From contig NZ_CP101464.1 in assembly GCF_024362365.1 (NCBI RefSeq), forward strand, positions 2,232,001-2,296,000: a stretch of DNA of 64,000 nt, read 5' to 3'. Below are positions 14,121 through 23,127 of this stretch, in pieces (position 1 is the stretch's first letter; every line of letters starts with the position of its first letter). The notes beneath the pieces are model-generated. The model was not told the DNA's origin and ran no database searches. It saw nothing but the letters and a program-made list of their open reading frames with translations. This DNA comes from Janibacter sp. CX7. GTDB lineage: Bacteria > Actinomycetota > Actinomycetes > Actinomycetales > Dermatophilaceae. The position numbers and the translations under genes are program-made.

Positions 14121-14713
14121 TCGGGCTCTACCGCGAGGGCGACTCTCTCCTGCACCGGCTGCCGGCCGGGGCGAAGCTCCTCGCGCTGCTGCTCGTGGGT
14201 GTGGCCTCCCCCTTCGTCCGCTCGCCGCTGGTCACCGGCGGCGCGCTGCTCGTCGTGCTGGCCGGCTACGCCGTGGCGCGGATGCCGGTGCGGGTGCTGC
14301 TGCAGATGCTGCGGCCGCTGCTGCTCGTCATGGTGCCGCTGGCGGTCTTCCAGACGGTCGTGGCGGGGTGGCAGCGAGCGGTCGTCATCGTCGGGGTGCT
14401 CGTCGCGCTCGTGCTGCTCGCCAACCTCGTGACGCTGACGACGCGCACGAGCGAGCTCATCGACGTCGTCGTGCGGGCGAGCGGCCCGCTGCGGCGGGTC
14501 GGGGTCAACCCCGAGCGGGTGGGCCTGATGCTGCAGCTGGCGATCCGCGCCGTGCCGCAGGTCATCGACCTGGGGCGGCGCGTGCGCGAGGCGCAGCACG
14601 CGCGGGGTCTGGCTGCCAGCCCACGCGCCTTCGCCGTGCCGCTCATCGTCGGCGCGCTGCGGCGAGCGGATGCGATGGGTGATGCGCTGGCCGCGCGGGG
14701 CCTCGACGACTGA
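14117..14713 (+). CDS. bioN: BioN/EcfT transmembrane coupling protein
   Basis: The 198-residue protein has about four to five membrane helices and the two ECF T-component coupling motifs near the C-terminus, RVREAQHARGL and ADAMGDALAARGL (consensus A-R-G). These helices dock on the BioM ATPases. A GTG start overlaps the bioM stop (GTGA). It is the last gene of the biotin operon. Confidence 0.88.
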   Translation: MIGLYREGDSLLHRLPAGAKLLALLLVGVASPFVRSPLVTGGALLVVLAGYAVARMPVRVLLQMLRPLLLVMVPLAVFQTVVAGWQRAVVIVGVLVALVLLANLVTLTTRTSELIDVVVRASGPLRRVGVNPERVGLMLQLAIRAVPQVIDLGRRVREAQHARGLAASPRAFAVPLIVGALRRADAMGDALAARGLDD

Positions 14714-14765
14714 GCCTGTGGACAACTCTCGGCGGCGCTGACCCGGATCGCCCTACGGTGCCGTC

Positions 14766-17700
14766 ATGCAGCTGCGGATGACGATCATCGACACCGGCAG
14801 CGGGGGGCCCGAGACGATCGACGTGCGCGCCGAGGCGCACCACACGCTCGGCGACCTGCTCGCCGCGACCGGGCACGCCGCCGCGACCGCCAGCGTCCGC
14901 GGCGAGGCCCTCGTCCCGGACGCTCCCCTCGGACTACCGCCCCTGCTCGACGGGGCCGAGCTCATCGTCGGCGCCGCGGATCCCGCTGCGGCAGAGGCGA
15001 GCCGGTCCCCCCTTCGCCTGGTGTCGGTGAGCGGACCCGACGCCGGACGCACCCTGGAGCTCACGCCCGGTCGGCACACCATCGGCCGGGGCGATGCCGC
15101 GACGATGCGGGTCGCCGACGACGCCCTCTCCCGGGAGCACGTCGAGCTGACCGTCGACCGCGACGGCGTCCACGTCCGCGACCTCGGCACGACCAACGGC
15201 ACCTCCGTCGACGACGCCCCCTTGCCCACCGACGGCGCCCGCGTCCGCTCCGGCAGCCGGGTGGTCGCCGGGCACACGACCTTCGCCGTCGAGGCCCACC
15301 GCCCCCGACCCGCCAGACGCACCCCGAGCGGCGACGGGACCCTCGCGGTCAACCCCACGCCGCACCTGCCCCAGCCGACGGCACCCGCGACCATCCGGGT
15401 CCCGCCCGAGCCGACCGCGGCGGCGCGCCGCCGCATCCCGTGGCTCATGGTGCTGCTGCCGCTGCCCTTCGCCGGGCTGCTCGCGGTCTTCTTCGGGCCG
15501 CGGATGCTGCTCTTCGGCCTGCTCTCACCGCTGCTCGTCCTCGGCTCCACCCTGTCCGACCGCACGACCTCGCGACGCGAGCACCGCGAGGCCCACGCCC
15601 AGTGGGTCCGCGACCGGGCCGCCACGGGAGAGCGGCTCGCCGCCGCCCTGCGCGCCGAACGACACCATCGTCTGCGGTCGGCACCCGACGCGTCGGCGCT
15701 GCTCGACGCGGCCCGCGGGGACTCGGCACGCCTGTGGGAGAGGCGCCCCCAGCACGACGAGCACCTGTGCCTGCGGCTCGGCCTCGGCGCCCTGCCCGCG
15801 ACGATCGAGGTCGAGCACCGTGCCGGTGCCCGCGAGCACCCCGTGCTCGACGACGTGCCCCTGTGCGTCGACCTCGCCGAGGTCGGCGTGCTCGGCATCG
15901 CCGGCCCGCGGGCCACCCGCGACCGGCTCGCCCGGCACCTGCTCGGCCAGCTCACCACGCTCCACTCGCACCACGACGTGCAGGTGAGCGTCGTCGGGGA
16001 CGACGACGGGTGGTGGTCCCCCTTCGCCGGGCTGGTCCACCTGCGGGCCCACGACGACGTGCCCGGGTCGGCACGCGTCGCCACCGGCCGCGAGTCCGGG
16101 GCCGCGCTGCTCGCCGGCCTGGCCCACGTCGCCGCCGAACGTGCCGCCACCGCACCCGAGCGCCGTCGCGAGGGCGACCCGGTGCCCGTGGCCCACGTCG
16201 TCGTGGTCGACGGTGTCGGTGACCGGCGCACCGACCCCGGCCTGCGCACGATCATGAGCGAAGGGGGTCCCGCCCGCGTCCTCGTCATCGCCCTCGCCGA
16301 CACCCTCGACCAGCTGCCGCACGAGGCCCGCGCTGTCGCCGCCCTCGACGGCGACCGGGTGCGGCTGCTCGTCGCCGGTCAGGAGGCGGCGAGCGGTGTC
16401 GTCGACGGCACCGGTGATGCGTGGGCACGGCGCCTCGCCGCGGCCCTGACCCCGCTGCGCGACGCCACCCCCGACGCGCAGGGCGGGGCGCTGCCCGGCG
16501 GCGCACGGCTCGTCGACCTGCTCGACCTCTCCCCCGACGACGCGGATGCGATTCGAGACAGGTGGCACGGACCCTTCGAGACGGCCGCGGGTGGCCTCCT
16601 CAGGGAACGAAGTGTGGATCTCGAGGTCACCGTCGGGGCGGCGGGCGACGGGGACTTCCGCATCGACCTGCGGCGCGACGGGCCGCACGCGCTCGTCGCG
16701 GGCACGACCGGATCGGGCAAGTCCGAGTTCCTCCAGAGCTGGGTCGCCTCCCTCGCGGCGCACCTGTCGCCGCAGGAGATGACCTTCGTCCTCGTCGATT
16801 ACAAGGGCGGGGCGGCCTTCGCCGAGTGCGCGCGGCTGCCGCACACGGTCGGCATGCTCACCGACCTCGACCCGGCCGCGGCCGAACGCGCCCTGACCAG
16901 CCTCGACGCCGAGCTGACCCGCCGCGAGCACGTCCTCGCCGCGTCGGGGGCCAAGGACATCGACGACCACCGCGGCGACCCGCTGCCCCGGCTGATGATC
17001 GTCATCGACGAGTTCCGCATGCTCGCCGAGGAGCAGCCTGACGTCATGGCCCACCTCATGCGCATCGCCGCCGTCGGCCGCTCGCTCGGCGTGCACCTCG
17101 TACTCGCGACCCAGCGACCCGGCGGCATCGTCTCCGCGGACATCAAGGCCAACGTCAACCTGCGCATCGCGCTGCGCGTGCGCGACCGCGCCGACAGCGA
17201 CGACGTCATCGGCTGCCCCGACGCGGCCGAGATCCCCGAGACGGCCCCCGGCCGGGCTCTGGCGAGCACCGGCGGCGGTCCGCCGCGCGCCTTCCAGACG
17301 GGCCGGGTCGCCGGGCACGCCGCCGGTGTCGGCGGGGCGCTGCTCGTGCGCCGCCCCGGCGAGGCCTGGCCCACGCCGCCCGTCGTCGACGACCTCGGGC
17401 CGACCGACCTGCAGCGTCTCGTGCGCACGATGACCCGGGTGGCGCAGTCGCTGGCCATCCCGGCACCCCACCGACCCTGGCTGCCACCGCTGCCGGAGGC
17501 CATCGACGCGGCGCGGCTGCCCGACGACGAGGTGACGGGGGCTCCCTTCGGCCTCGTGGACCTGCCGGCGCAGCAGCGCCAGTCACCGCTGGAGTGGGCG
17601 ACCACCGACGGTCACTGGATGCTCGTCGGCGGTCCCGGCTCCGGTCGGACCACGGCCCTCGCCTCGCTCGTCACCGCTGCCACGCAACGGTGGTCGGCGG

Positions 17701-18956
17701 ACCGGCTGCAGGTGCAGGTCGTCGGTGACGGGTCCGCGCGGCTGGCCGGGCTGTCCGCCTTGCCGCACGTCGGGAGCATCGTCGACGGGGAGGAGGCGAC
17801 AGTCGTAGGCCGCTTCCTCGAGCGCCTCGAGTCCGACCTCTCGGCGCGGCGAGCAGCGTTGCGGGCCAGCGGTCACCCGACCCTCGACGCGTGGTGGGCC
17901 ACCCACGAGCGCGAAGGGGGTCCGCCTCCCCCGCCGCACCTGCTCCTGGCGATCGACGGCTGGGGCCGGGTGACGCGGCCGCGGGGCTCGCTCGACCTTG
18001 GTGAGACGGCCGAGACCCTCGAGACGCTCATGCGCGACGGCGTCGCCCTCGGGCTGCGCGTCGTCGTCGCAGGTGGCCGCGAGCTGCTGTCCGGCCGGGT
18101 CTCCTCCCTCGTCGGCACCCGCCTCGTGCTGCACCTGAGCGACCGGGGCGATGCCGCCCTGGCCGGACTCACCCGCAACGAGGTCTCGGACCGGCTCGTC
18201 CCCGGTCGGGCTCGGCTCCAGCCGGGCGGCGACCTCGTGCAGGTGGCGCTGCCGTCACTTGCCCCCTCTGGAGGGGGCGAAGCGGCCGCACCCCCGTGGG
18301 TCGTCGAGGAGCTGCCCGGGTCGGTGCCGCTCGACGTGCTGCCCGCAGCGGCGCGGGAGCGGATCCCGCTCGGGCTCGGCGGCTCCGGTCGCGACCCGGT
18401 GGTGTGGCGCACCGACGGCGCGCGGCGGTTCCTCGTCTGCGGCCCGCCGCGCAGCGGTCGATCGACGGCGCTGTCACTGCTCGCCCGCCAGGTGGTCGCC
18501 TCCGGGCAGCCACTCGTCGTCATCGGCTCGGGGGCGATCGCCGACGGGCTCGACTGCCCGGTCCTCGGTGCGGATGACCGGGACGAGCTGATCGCCCTGC
18601 GCCAGCAGCACCCCGACCTCGCGGTCATCGCCGACGACCTCGACCGGCTCGAGGGCGCACCCGTCGCCGACGTGCTCAAGGAGATCCTGCGTCGTCTCGA
18701 CGCCGACCGCGGGCTGGTCATCGGCGCGACGGCCACCCAGACGGCCGTCGGCCAGGTGCGCGGGCTGGTCTCCGACCTCGCGCGCACCCGCACCGGCCTG
18801 CTCCTCCAGCCGTCGGCCCGGTCAGACGGCGACGCGCTCGGCCTGCGGGTCCCGCCCCTGCCGCGCGTGGCCGGTCGGGGATACCTCGTCGTCGACGGGC
18901 CAGCGGATGAGGTGCAGGTCGCGCTTCCGCGGGTCGAGGTAACAGCGACCGGATAG
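14766..18956 (+). CDS. FHA-FtsK/EccC-type ATPase of a type VII-like secretion system
   Basis: The 1396-residue protein starts with a ubiquitin-like region, then an FHA domain (about 80-165; TIGRGDAATM, SREHVEL, GTTNGT). Two membrane helices follow (about 225-262). Then come three FtsK/SpoIIIE-like ATPase modules: the first complete, with Walker A TTGSGKSE (about 647) and Walker B LMIVIDEF; the second with GPGSGRTT (about 955); the third with PPRSGRST (about 1224) and VIADDLDRL. This is the EssC/EccC layout with an N-terminal FHA. Such ATPases drive export of WXG100 proteins; candidates are encoded at 28106-28923. No other T7SS membrane component is nearby. Confidence 0.85.
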   Translation: MQLRMTIIDTGSGGPETIDVRAEAHHTLGDLLAATGHAAATASVRGEALVPDAPLGLPPLLDGAELIVGAADPAAAEASRSPLRLVSVSGPDAGRTLELTPGRHTIGRGDAATMRVADDALSREHVELTVDRDGVHVRDLGTTNGTSVDDAPLPTDGARVRSGSRVVAGHTTFAVEAHRPRPARRTPSGDGTLAVNPTPHLPQPTAPATIRVPPEPTAAARRRIPWLMVLLPLPFAGLLAVFFGPRMLLFGLLSPLLVLGSTLSDRTTSRREHREAHAQWVRDRAATGERLAAALRAERHHRLRSAPDASALLDAARGDSARLWERRPQHDEHLCLRLGLGALPATIEVEHRAGAREHPVLDDVPLCVDLAEVGVLGIAGPRATRDRLARHLLGQLTTLHSHHDVQVSVVGDDDGWWSPFAGLVHLRAHDDVPGSARVATGRESGAALLAGLAHVAAERAATAPERRREGDPVPVAHVVVVDGVGDRRTDPGLRTIMSEGGPARVLVIALADTLDQLPHEARAVAALDGDRVRLLVAGQEAASGVVDGTGDAWARRLAAALTPLRDATPDAQGGALPGGARLVDLLDLSPDDADAIRDRWHGPFETAAGGLLRERSVDLEVTVGAAGDGDFRIDLRRDGPHALVAGTTGSGKSEFLQSWVASLAAHLSPQEMTFVLVDYKGGAAFAECARLPHTVGMLTDLDPAAAERALTSLDAELTRREHVLAASGAKDIDDHRGDPLPRLMIVIDEFRMLAEEQPDVMAHLMRIAAVGRSLGVHLVLATQRPGGIVSADIKANVNLRIALRVRDRADSDDVIGCPDAAEIPETAPGRALASTGGGPPRAFQTGRVAGHAAGVGGALLVRRPGEAWPTPPVVDDLGPTDLQRLVRTMTRVAQSLAIPAPHRPWLPPLPEAIDAARLPDDEVTGAPFGLVDLPAQQRQSPLEWATTDGHWMLVGGPGSGRTTALASLVTAATQRWSADRLQVQVVGDGSARLAGLSALPHVGSIVDGEEATVVGRFLERLESDLSARRAALRASGHPTLDAWWATHEREGGPPPPPHLLLAIDGWGRVTRPRGSLDLGETAETLETLMRDGVALGLRVVVAGGRELLSGRVSSLVGTRLVLHLSDRGDAALAGLTRNEVSDRLVPGRARLQPGGDLVQVALPSLAPSGGGEAAAPPWVVEELPGSVPLDVLPAAARERIPLGLGGSGRDPVVWRTDGARRFLVCGPPRSGRSTALSLLARQVVASGQPLVVIGSGAIADGLDCPVLGADDRDELIALRQQHPDLAVIADDLDRLEGAPVADVLKEILRRLDADRGLVIGATATQTAVGQVRGLVSDLARTRTGLLLQPSARSDGDALGLRVPPLPRVAGRGYLVVDGPADEVQVALPRVEVTATG

Positions 18957-19000
18957 ACGGTCGGGGATACCTCGACCCACTCAGCCGGGGGCCGGCGCGC

Positions 19001-20704
19001 TCACTCCAGCCGCGGCGTGCGCGGGGGCTCGGTGCGCCGCTGACCCGTTGACTCGAAGGCCGCAGCGATCGTCAGCAGGCGGTTGTCGTCCCAGCCGCGA
19101 CCGGCGAAGGTCAGCCCGATCGGCATGCCGATGTCGCTCATCGTGCCCATCGGCACGGTGACCGTCGGGATCCCGAGGTGACGGGGCACGAGGTTGCCGT
19201 TGGCCACCCACACGCCATTGCGCCACGCGAGGTCTGCCGACTCCTCACGCACGTCCGCGTCGGCCGGCCCGACGTCGGCGACCGCCGGGAAGATCACCGC
19301 GTCGAGCCCGAGCTCGTCCATCCACTCCTCGAGGTCGACCCGGCGGGTCTCCTCGAGGCCGCGCAGACCCCCTTCGAGCAGGGGCAGGTTCGTGACCTCC
19401 TCGACGACGCCGACCTCGCGCGCCCGGGTGACGTAGTCGGCAAGGTCGAAGTCGAGCTCGCCGTACCGGTCGGGCAGCGCACCCGCCGGGTGCGGGAAGA
19501 TCCGCGGGCCGTCGACGTCGGCGAGCCGGTGCAGCGCGGGGTCGCCGTTGGCCCGCAGGAAGGTCTCCCACCCCCACATCGACAGCTCCCAGATCTCCTC
19601 CTCGAGATAGCCCTCCGGCAGCAGCCCACGCGTCGCGATCGTCGGCGCACCGGCACGGTCGCCGTCGTAGTTGGACACCACGGGGAAGTCGGTCTCGGCG
19701 ACCTCCGCCCCCGCCGCCTCGAGATCCGCCCTCGCCGCCGCGAAGAGCTCCAGCGAGCTCGGTCGCGGCACGATCCGCTCGCCGATCGGCCCGCCGAAGC
19801 CGACGCCGGTGCCCGCCTCCTCGTCGGTGCCGAGGTACATCCGCGGCACGCCGAGCCGCAGCCCACGCAGCGGCGCGGCACCATCCGCGGCGAGCGCCCG
19901 ATAGGACGCCGGCCGCACCCGCGAGGCCGCGGGCACCTCGACCCACGGCTGGGTCCGCCACAGGTCACCCGTGGTGTCCGGGTCGTCTGCGACGACGACG
20001 TCGAGCACCTCGAGCAGGTCGGCCATCGTGCGCGTGTGCGGCACGACGACGTCCATCGACGGCACGAGCGGCCAGTTGCCCCGCACCGAGATCACGCCCC
20101 GCGAGGGGGTGTAGGCGCACAGCGCGTTGTTGCTCGCCGGCGCCCGACCCGAGGACCACGTCTCCTCCCCGAGGCCGAAGGCCGCGAAGCTCGCCGCCGT
20201 CGCCGTGCCGGAGCCGTTGGAGCTGCCGGAGCCGAAGGCCGCGGTGAGGTAGTCGCCGTTGTAGGGGCTCTCGGCCCGCCCGTAGACCCCGCGCTGCATG
20301 CCGCCGTTGGCCATGGGCGGCATGTTGGTGAGCCCGATGAGCACGGCACCGGCGCCGCGCAGCCGCTCGATGGTGAAGGCATCGCGTTGCGCAACGAGGT
20401 CGGCGAAGGCCGGCGACCCACTGGCACAGGTGAGCCCGGTGGCGAGGTAGGAGTCCTTGGCCGTGTAGGGGATGCCGTCGAGCGGGCCGAGGGTCTCCCC
20501 CTTCGCCCGGCGGGCATCGCTGGCGCGGGCATCGTCGAGGGCCGCGGGGTTGGGCACGACGACGGCGTTGAGCCGTGGGCCGGCGGAGTCGTAGGCCTCG
20601 ATGCGGGCCAGGTAGGCGCGGACCAGCTCCTCGCTCGTCGTCTCCCCCGACTCCAGCGCAGCACGAAGGGAGGCGATGCTCGCCTCGACGACGTCGAAGC
20701 CCAT
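19001..20704 (-). CDS. Amidase-signature family hydrolase
   Basis: The 567-residue protein shows the amidase-signature core: the catalytic Lys in YTAKDSYLATG (about residue 85), the Gly/Ser-rich region (GSGSSNGSGTATAASFAAFGLGEETWSS is longer than the usual core) and an acyl-group Ser. Members hydrolyse amides such as Glu-tRNA-bound, fatty or aryl amides. The normal GGSSGG motif is altered to GSGSSNGSG here. The sequence is longer than GatA and lacks its tRNA context, so GatA is unlikely. Its ATG overlaps the stop of the upstream small membrane protein gene (ATGA). Confidence 0.8.
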   Translation of the reverse strand: MGFDVVEASIASLRAALESGETTSEELVRAYLARIEAYDSAGPRLNAVVVPNPAALDDARASDARRAKGETLGPLDGIPYTAKDSYLATGLTCASGSPAFADLVAQRDAFTIERLRGAGAVLIGLTNMPPMANGGMQRGVYGRAESPYNGDYLTAAFGSGSSNGSGTATAASFAAFGLGEETWSSGRAPASNNALCAYTPSRGVISVRGNWPLVPSMDVVVPHTRTMADLLEVLDVVVADDPDTTGDLWRTQPWVEVPAASRVRPASYRALAADGAAPLRGLRLGVPRMYLGTDEEAGTGVGFGGPIGERIVPRPSSLELFAAARADLEAAGAEVAETDFPVVSNYDGDRAGAPTIATRGLLPEGYLEEEIWELSMWGWETFLRANGDPALHRLADVDGPRIFPHPAGALPDRYGELDFDLADYVTRAREVGVVEEVTNLPLLEGGLRGLEETRRVDLEEWMDELGLDAVIFPAVADVGPADADVREESADLAWRNGVWVANGNLVPRHLGIPTVTVPMGTMSDIGMPIGLTFAGRGWDDNRLLTIAAAFESTGQRRTEPPRTPRLE

Positions 20705-21102
20705 CACGCCACCCCGTCCGGCAGGTGCGGCGAGGGCGCCATGAGCGCCGCGACGGCCCCGGCGAGCGCCAGGGCCGCGAGCCCGAGGCCGAACCACAGG
20801 CCGTTGGTCTGGGCCAGGGTCCAGGCGGCGGGCAGGAGCAGGACGTTCCACACGATCGTCGGGCTGCGGGGCCACAGCGCGCCCTTGACCCATGCCCCGG
20901 CGAGGACGGCGAGCAGGATCGCGAAGATGATCGCGACGACCATCGACATCGACGCGGTGCTCGGGTCCTCGGCCCGCCCGTCGGCCAGCTCGAGCCCGTA
21001 GATCGCGGCCGTCGCGAGGAGCAGGAGGGCCTCGACGGCGCTCACCGCGGCGGCGGCGAGGGCAGGTGGTGTGGGGCGCGAAGGGGGGTTGCTCGGGGTC
21101 AC
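20704..21102 (-). CDS. Small four-helix membrane protein
   Basis: The 132-residue product has four predicted membrane helices (about 14-36, 52-72, 82-102, 104-124) and a short acidic loop. It is chosen to start at a GTG at 21102, which places the first helix near the N-terminus and avoids overlap with the whiB1 promoter. No family is recognised with certainty. It is translationally coupled to the amidase gene. Confidence 0.6.
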   Translation of the reverse strand: MTPSNPPSRPTPPALAAAAVSAVEALLLLATAAIYGLELADGRAEDPSTASMSMVVAIIFAILLAVLAGAWVKGALWPRSPTIVWNVLLLPAAWTLAQTNGLWFGLGLAALALAGAVAALMAPSPHLPDGVA

Positions 21103-21118
21103 GTCCTGCAGCGTAGGT

Positions 21119-21209
21119 GACCCAACACACGCCGTGCGGGAACAAAGCTGTCGTCCCACACTGTTGGCATACGCCGCAGTAGCGTGAACAATGATGTGTG
21201 TTTTGGGTC
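21119..21209 (+). promoter_or_regulatory. whiB1 promoter flanked by an inverted repeat
   Basis: TTGGCA (21164-21169) and AACAAT (21187-21192), 17 bp apart, form a plausible promoter with transcription starting about 100 nt before whiB1. GACCCAACACAC (21119-21130) and its near complement GTGTGTTTTGGGTC (21196-21209) bracket the promoter. A third GACCCAACG lies at 21231. The arms could be regulator sites. WhiB1 genes in mycobacteria are controlled by CRP-family and other factors, but the repeat here does not match the CRP consensus. Confidence 0.4.
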
Positions 21210-21301
21210 GTGGACGCCCCCGGCGGGCATGACCCAACGTCGGCCCCGGCCAGCAACACACAGCGTGCACGACCTCCCCGACGACAAGGAGCACCACCCC
21301 C

Positions 21302-21550
21302 ATGGATTGGCGCGACCGCGCAGCGTGTCTCGACGAAGATCCCGAGCTCTTCTTCCCCATCGGCAACACCGGCCCAGCGATCGCGCAGATCGAAGAGGCC
21401 AAGAAGGTGTGCCGCCGGTGCGAGGTCGTCGACACCTGCCTGAAGTGGGCCATCGAGTCCGGCCAGGACGCCGGCGTCTGGGGTGGCCTCTCCGAGGACG
21501 AGCGCCGCGCGCTCAAGCGTCGCAAGGCCCGCGCCCGCCGCGCCGGCTGA
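21302..21550 (+). CDS. whiB1: WhiB1-type iron-sulfur transcriptional regulator
   Basis: The 82-residue protein has the four cluster ligands Cys9, Cys37, Cys40 and Cys46, the GVWGG turn (58-62) and the basic DNA-binding tail RRALKRRKARARR. The start MDWRDRAACLDEDPELFFPIG is closely like WhiB1/WblE, which binds a NO-sensitive [4Fe-4S] cluster and the housekeeping sigma factor. It is next to pdtaS, as in M. tuberculosis. A long leader (about 100 nt) suggests further control. Confidence 0.92.
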   Translation: MDWRDRAACLDEDPELFFPIGNTGPAIAQIEEAKKVCRRCEVVDTCLKWAIESGQDAGVWGGLSEDERRALKRRKARARRAG

Positions 21551-21624
21551 CGTCCACCCCCTGACCGCGCCGTCTCCGAGCACCCGCTCGGGGGCGGTTT
21601 CGTCATGTCCGCGACGGTGCCAGG

Positions 21625-23085
21625 TCAGCCGTCGACCGGCCGCAGCCGCGCGCTGAAGCGCACCCGGGTGCCGCGGGGCTCGGCATCGTCCCAGCGAATC
21701 TGCCCGCCGAGGTCGTGGACCATCGAGGTGACGATGCGCGTGCCCAGGCCCGCCTTGCTCGGGCGAAATCCCGTCGGCAGACCCTGCCCGTCGTCGACGA
21801 CGGTGACCCGCAGGATATCGACGTCGCCCTCGGTGCTGCGCTCGGCCTCGACCGAGACCGTTCCGCCCTCGGGCACCCCGTGCTCGACGGCGTTCTGGAT
21901 CAGCTCGCTGAGGATCAGCCCGACGGCCGTCGCGTCCTCGGCCCGCATCATCCCGAAGGACCCCGCGAAGCGGGAGTCGATCGCCCCCGTCGTGCGCGCC
22001 ACCTCGACGATCGCACGCAGACCGCGCACCGCGACGTCGTCGAAGTCCAGCGCCTCGGCGAATCCGGTGCTCAGCGCCTCGTAGATCATGGCGATCACCC
22101 CGACCCGACGGACCGCCTCGTCCAGGGCCGTGCGGGCGACCCCGTCGGGCACCCGTCGCGACTGCATCCGCAGCAGGGCGGCGACGGTCTGCAGGTTGTT
22201 CTTGACCCGGTGGTGGATCTCCCGGATCGTCTGGTCCTTGGTCATCAGCTCGTCGCCGCGCCGCCGCAGCTCGGAGACGTCGCGCGCGAGGACGATCGCG
22301 CCGTGCCGCTCGCGGCCGTGCATGAGCGGCACCGCCCGCAGCGCGAGCGCAGCGCCGTTGGCGGCGAGATCGGAGCGCCACGCGGCCCGACCCATGGCGA
22401 CGAGGGCCAGCCCCTCGTCGAGCTGCCCCGGCTGCCCGGCGACACCGCTGATCACCTGGAGCAGGACCTCGCCCTCGATCGGGCCCTGGTGACCGAGCTT
22501 GCGGATCGCGCTGAGCGCATTGGGCGAGGCGTAGTGCACGACACCCGCGACGTCGAGCCGCATGACGCCGTCACCGACGCGGGGTGCGCCCCGGCGGGCA
22601 CCGCTCGGTGACCCGGTCGTCGGCCACGTGCCCTCGGCGACCATGAGGAAGAGCTCGTCGCTCATGTGACCGTAGCTCTCCTCGAGGCGCGTCTGCGGCC
22701 GACCGCTGTCGAGCTGGTCGTGCACGCTGAGCACGCCGATCATGCGACCGGCCCGACGCACCGGGCGAGCCCGCTCGTGGAGCAGGTCCTGCCCGCGCTC
22801 GCGCACGTGCTCGCTCTGCCCGTCGCGCACCGCCCGGCTCACGAGGTCCCCGAAGACCGCCGCCTCACCCTGGCCGACGATGTCCTCGACGAAGACCATC
22901 GGGCCGGTCATGGGGCGGGTGTGCGCGGCGGCGACCCACCCCTCCTCGCGCGGGAGCCACAGCACGAGGTCGCTGAAGGACAGGTCGGCGAGCAGGTGCC
23001 AGTCCTCGACGAGCAGGTGGAGCCACTCGGTGTCCGCAGCCTCGAGGCCGGGGGTGGTCCGCAGGAAGTCCGACAGTGTCCGCAC
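21625..23085 (-). CDS. pdtaS: PdtaS-type sensor histidine kinase
   Basis: The 486-residue soluble kinase has an N-terminal GAF-like domain (WHLLADLSFSDLVLWLPREEG), a PAS-like middle part, and a HisKA_2 domain with the phospho-acceptor in IHHRVKNNLQTVAALL (His about 290). A HATPase domain follows with LILSELIQNAVEHG. PdtaS signals to the RNA-binding antiterminator PdtaR, which is not in this window. In M. tuberculosis it also lies next to whiB1, convergent as here. Confidence 0.9.
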   Translation of the reverse strand: MRTLSDFLRTTPGLEAADTEWLHLLVEDWHLLADLSFSDLVLWLPREEGWVAAAHTRPMTGPMVFVEDIVGQGEAAVFGDLVSRAVRDGQSEHVRERGQDLLHERARPVRRAGRMIGVLSVHDQLDSGRPQTRLEESYGHMSDELFLMVAEGTWPTTGSPSGARRGAPRVGDGVMRLDVAGVVHYASPNALSAIRKLGHQGPIEGEVLLQVISGVAGQPGQLDEGLALVAMGRAAWRSDLAANGAALALRAVPLMHGRERHGAIVLARDVSELRRRGDELMTKDQTIREIHHRVKNNLQTVAALLRMQSRRVPDGVARTALDEAVRRVGVIAMIYEALSTGFAEALDFDDVAVRGLRAIVEVARTTGAIDSRFAGSFGMMRAEDATAVGLILSELIQNAVEHGVPEGGTVSVEAERSTEGDVDILRVTVVDDGQGLPTGFRPSKAGLGTRIVTSMVHDLGGQIRWDDAEPRGTRVRFSARLRPVDG

Positions 23086-23127
23086 GTCGCGATCCTAGTG
23101 ACGTGCGGACACTGCCGGACCGGGTGA

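Noticed and set aside
14714..14765. Terminator between bioN and the FHA-FtsK gene
   Set aside because: Only a weak inverted repeat; the two genes could share a transcript.
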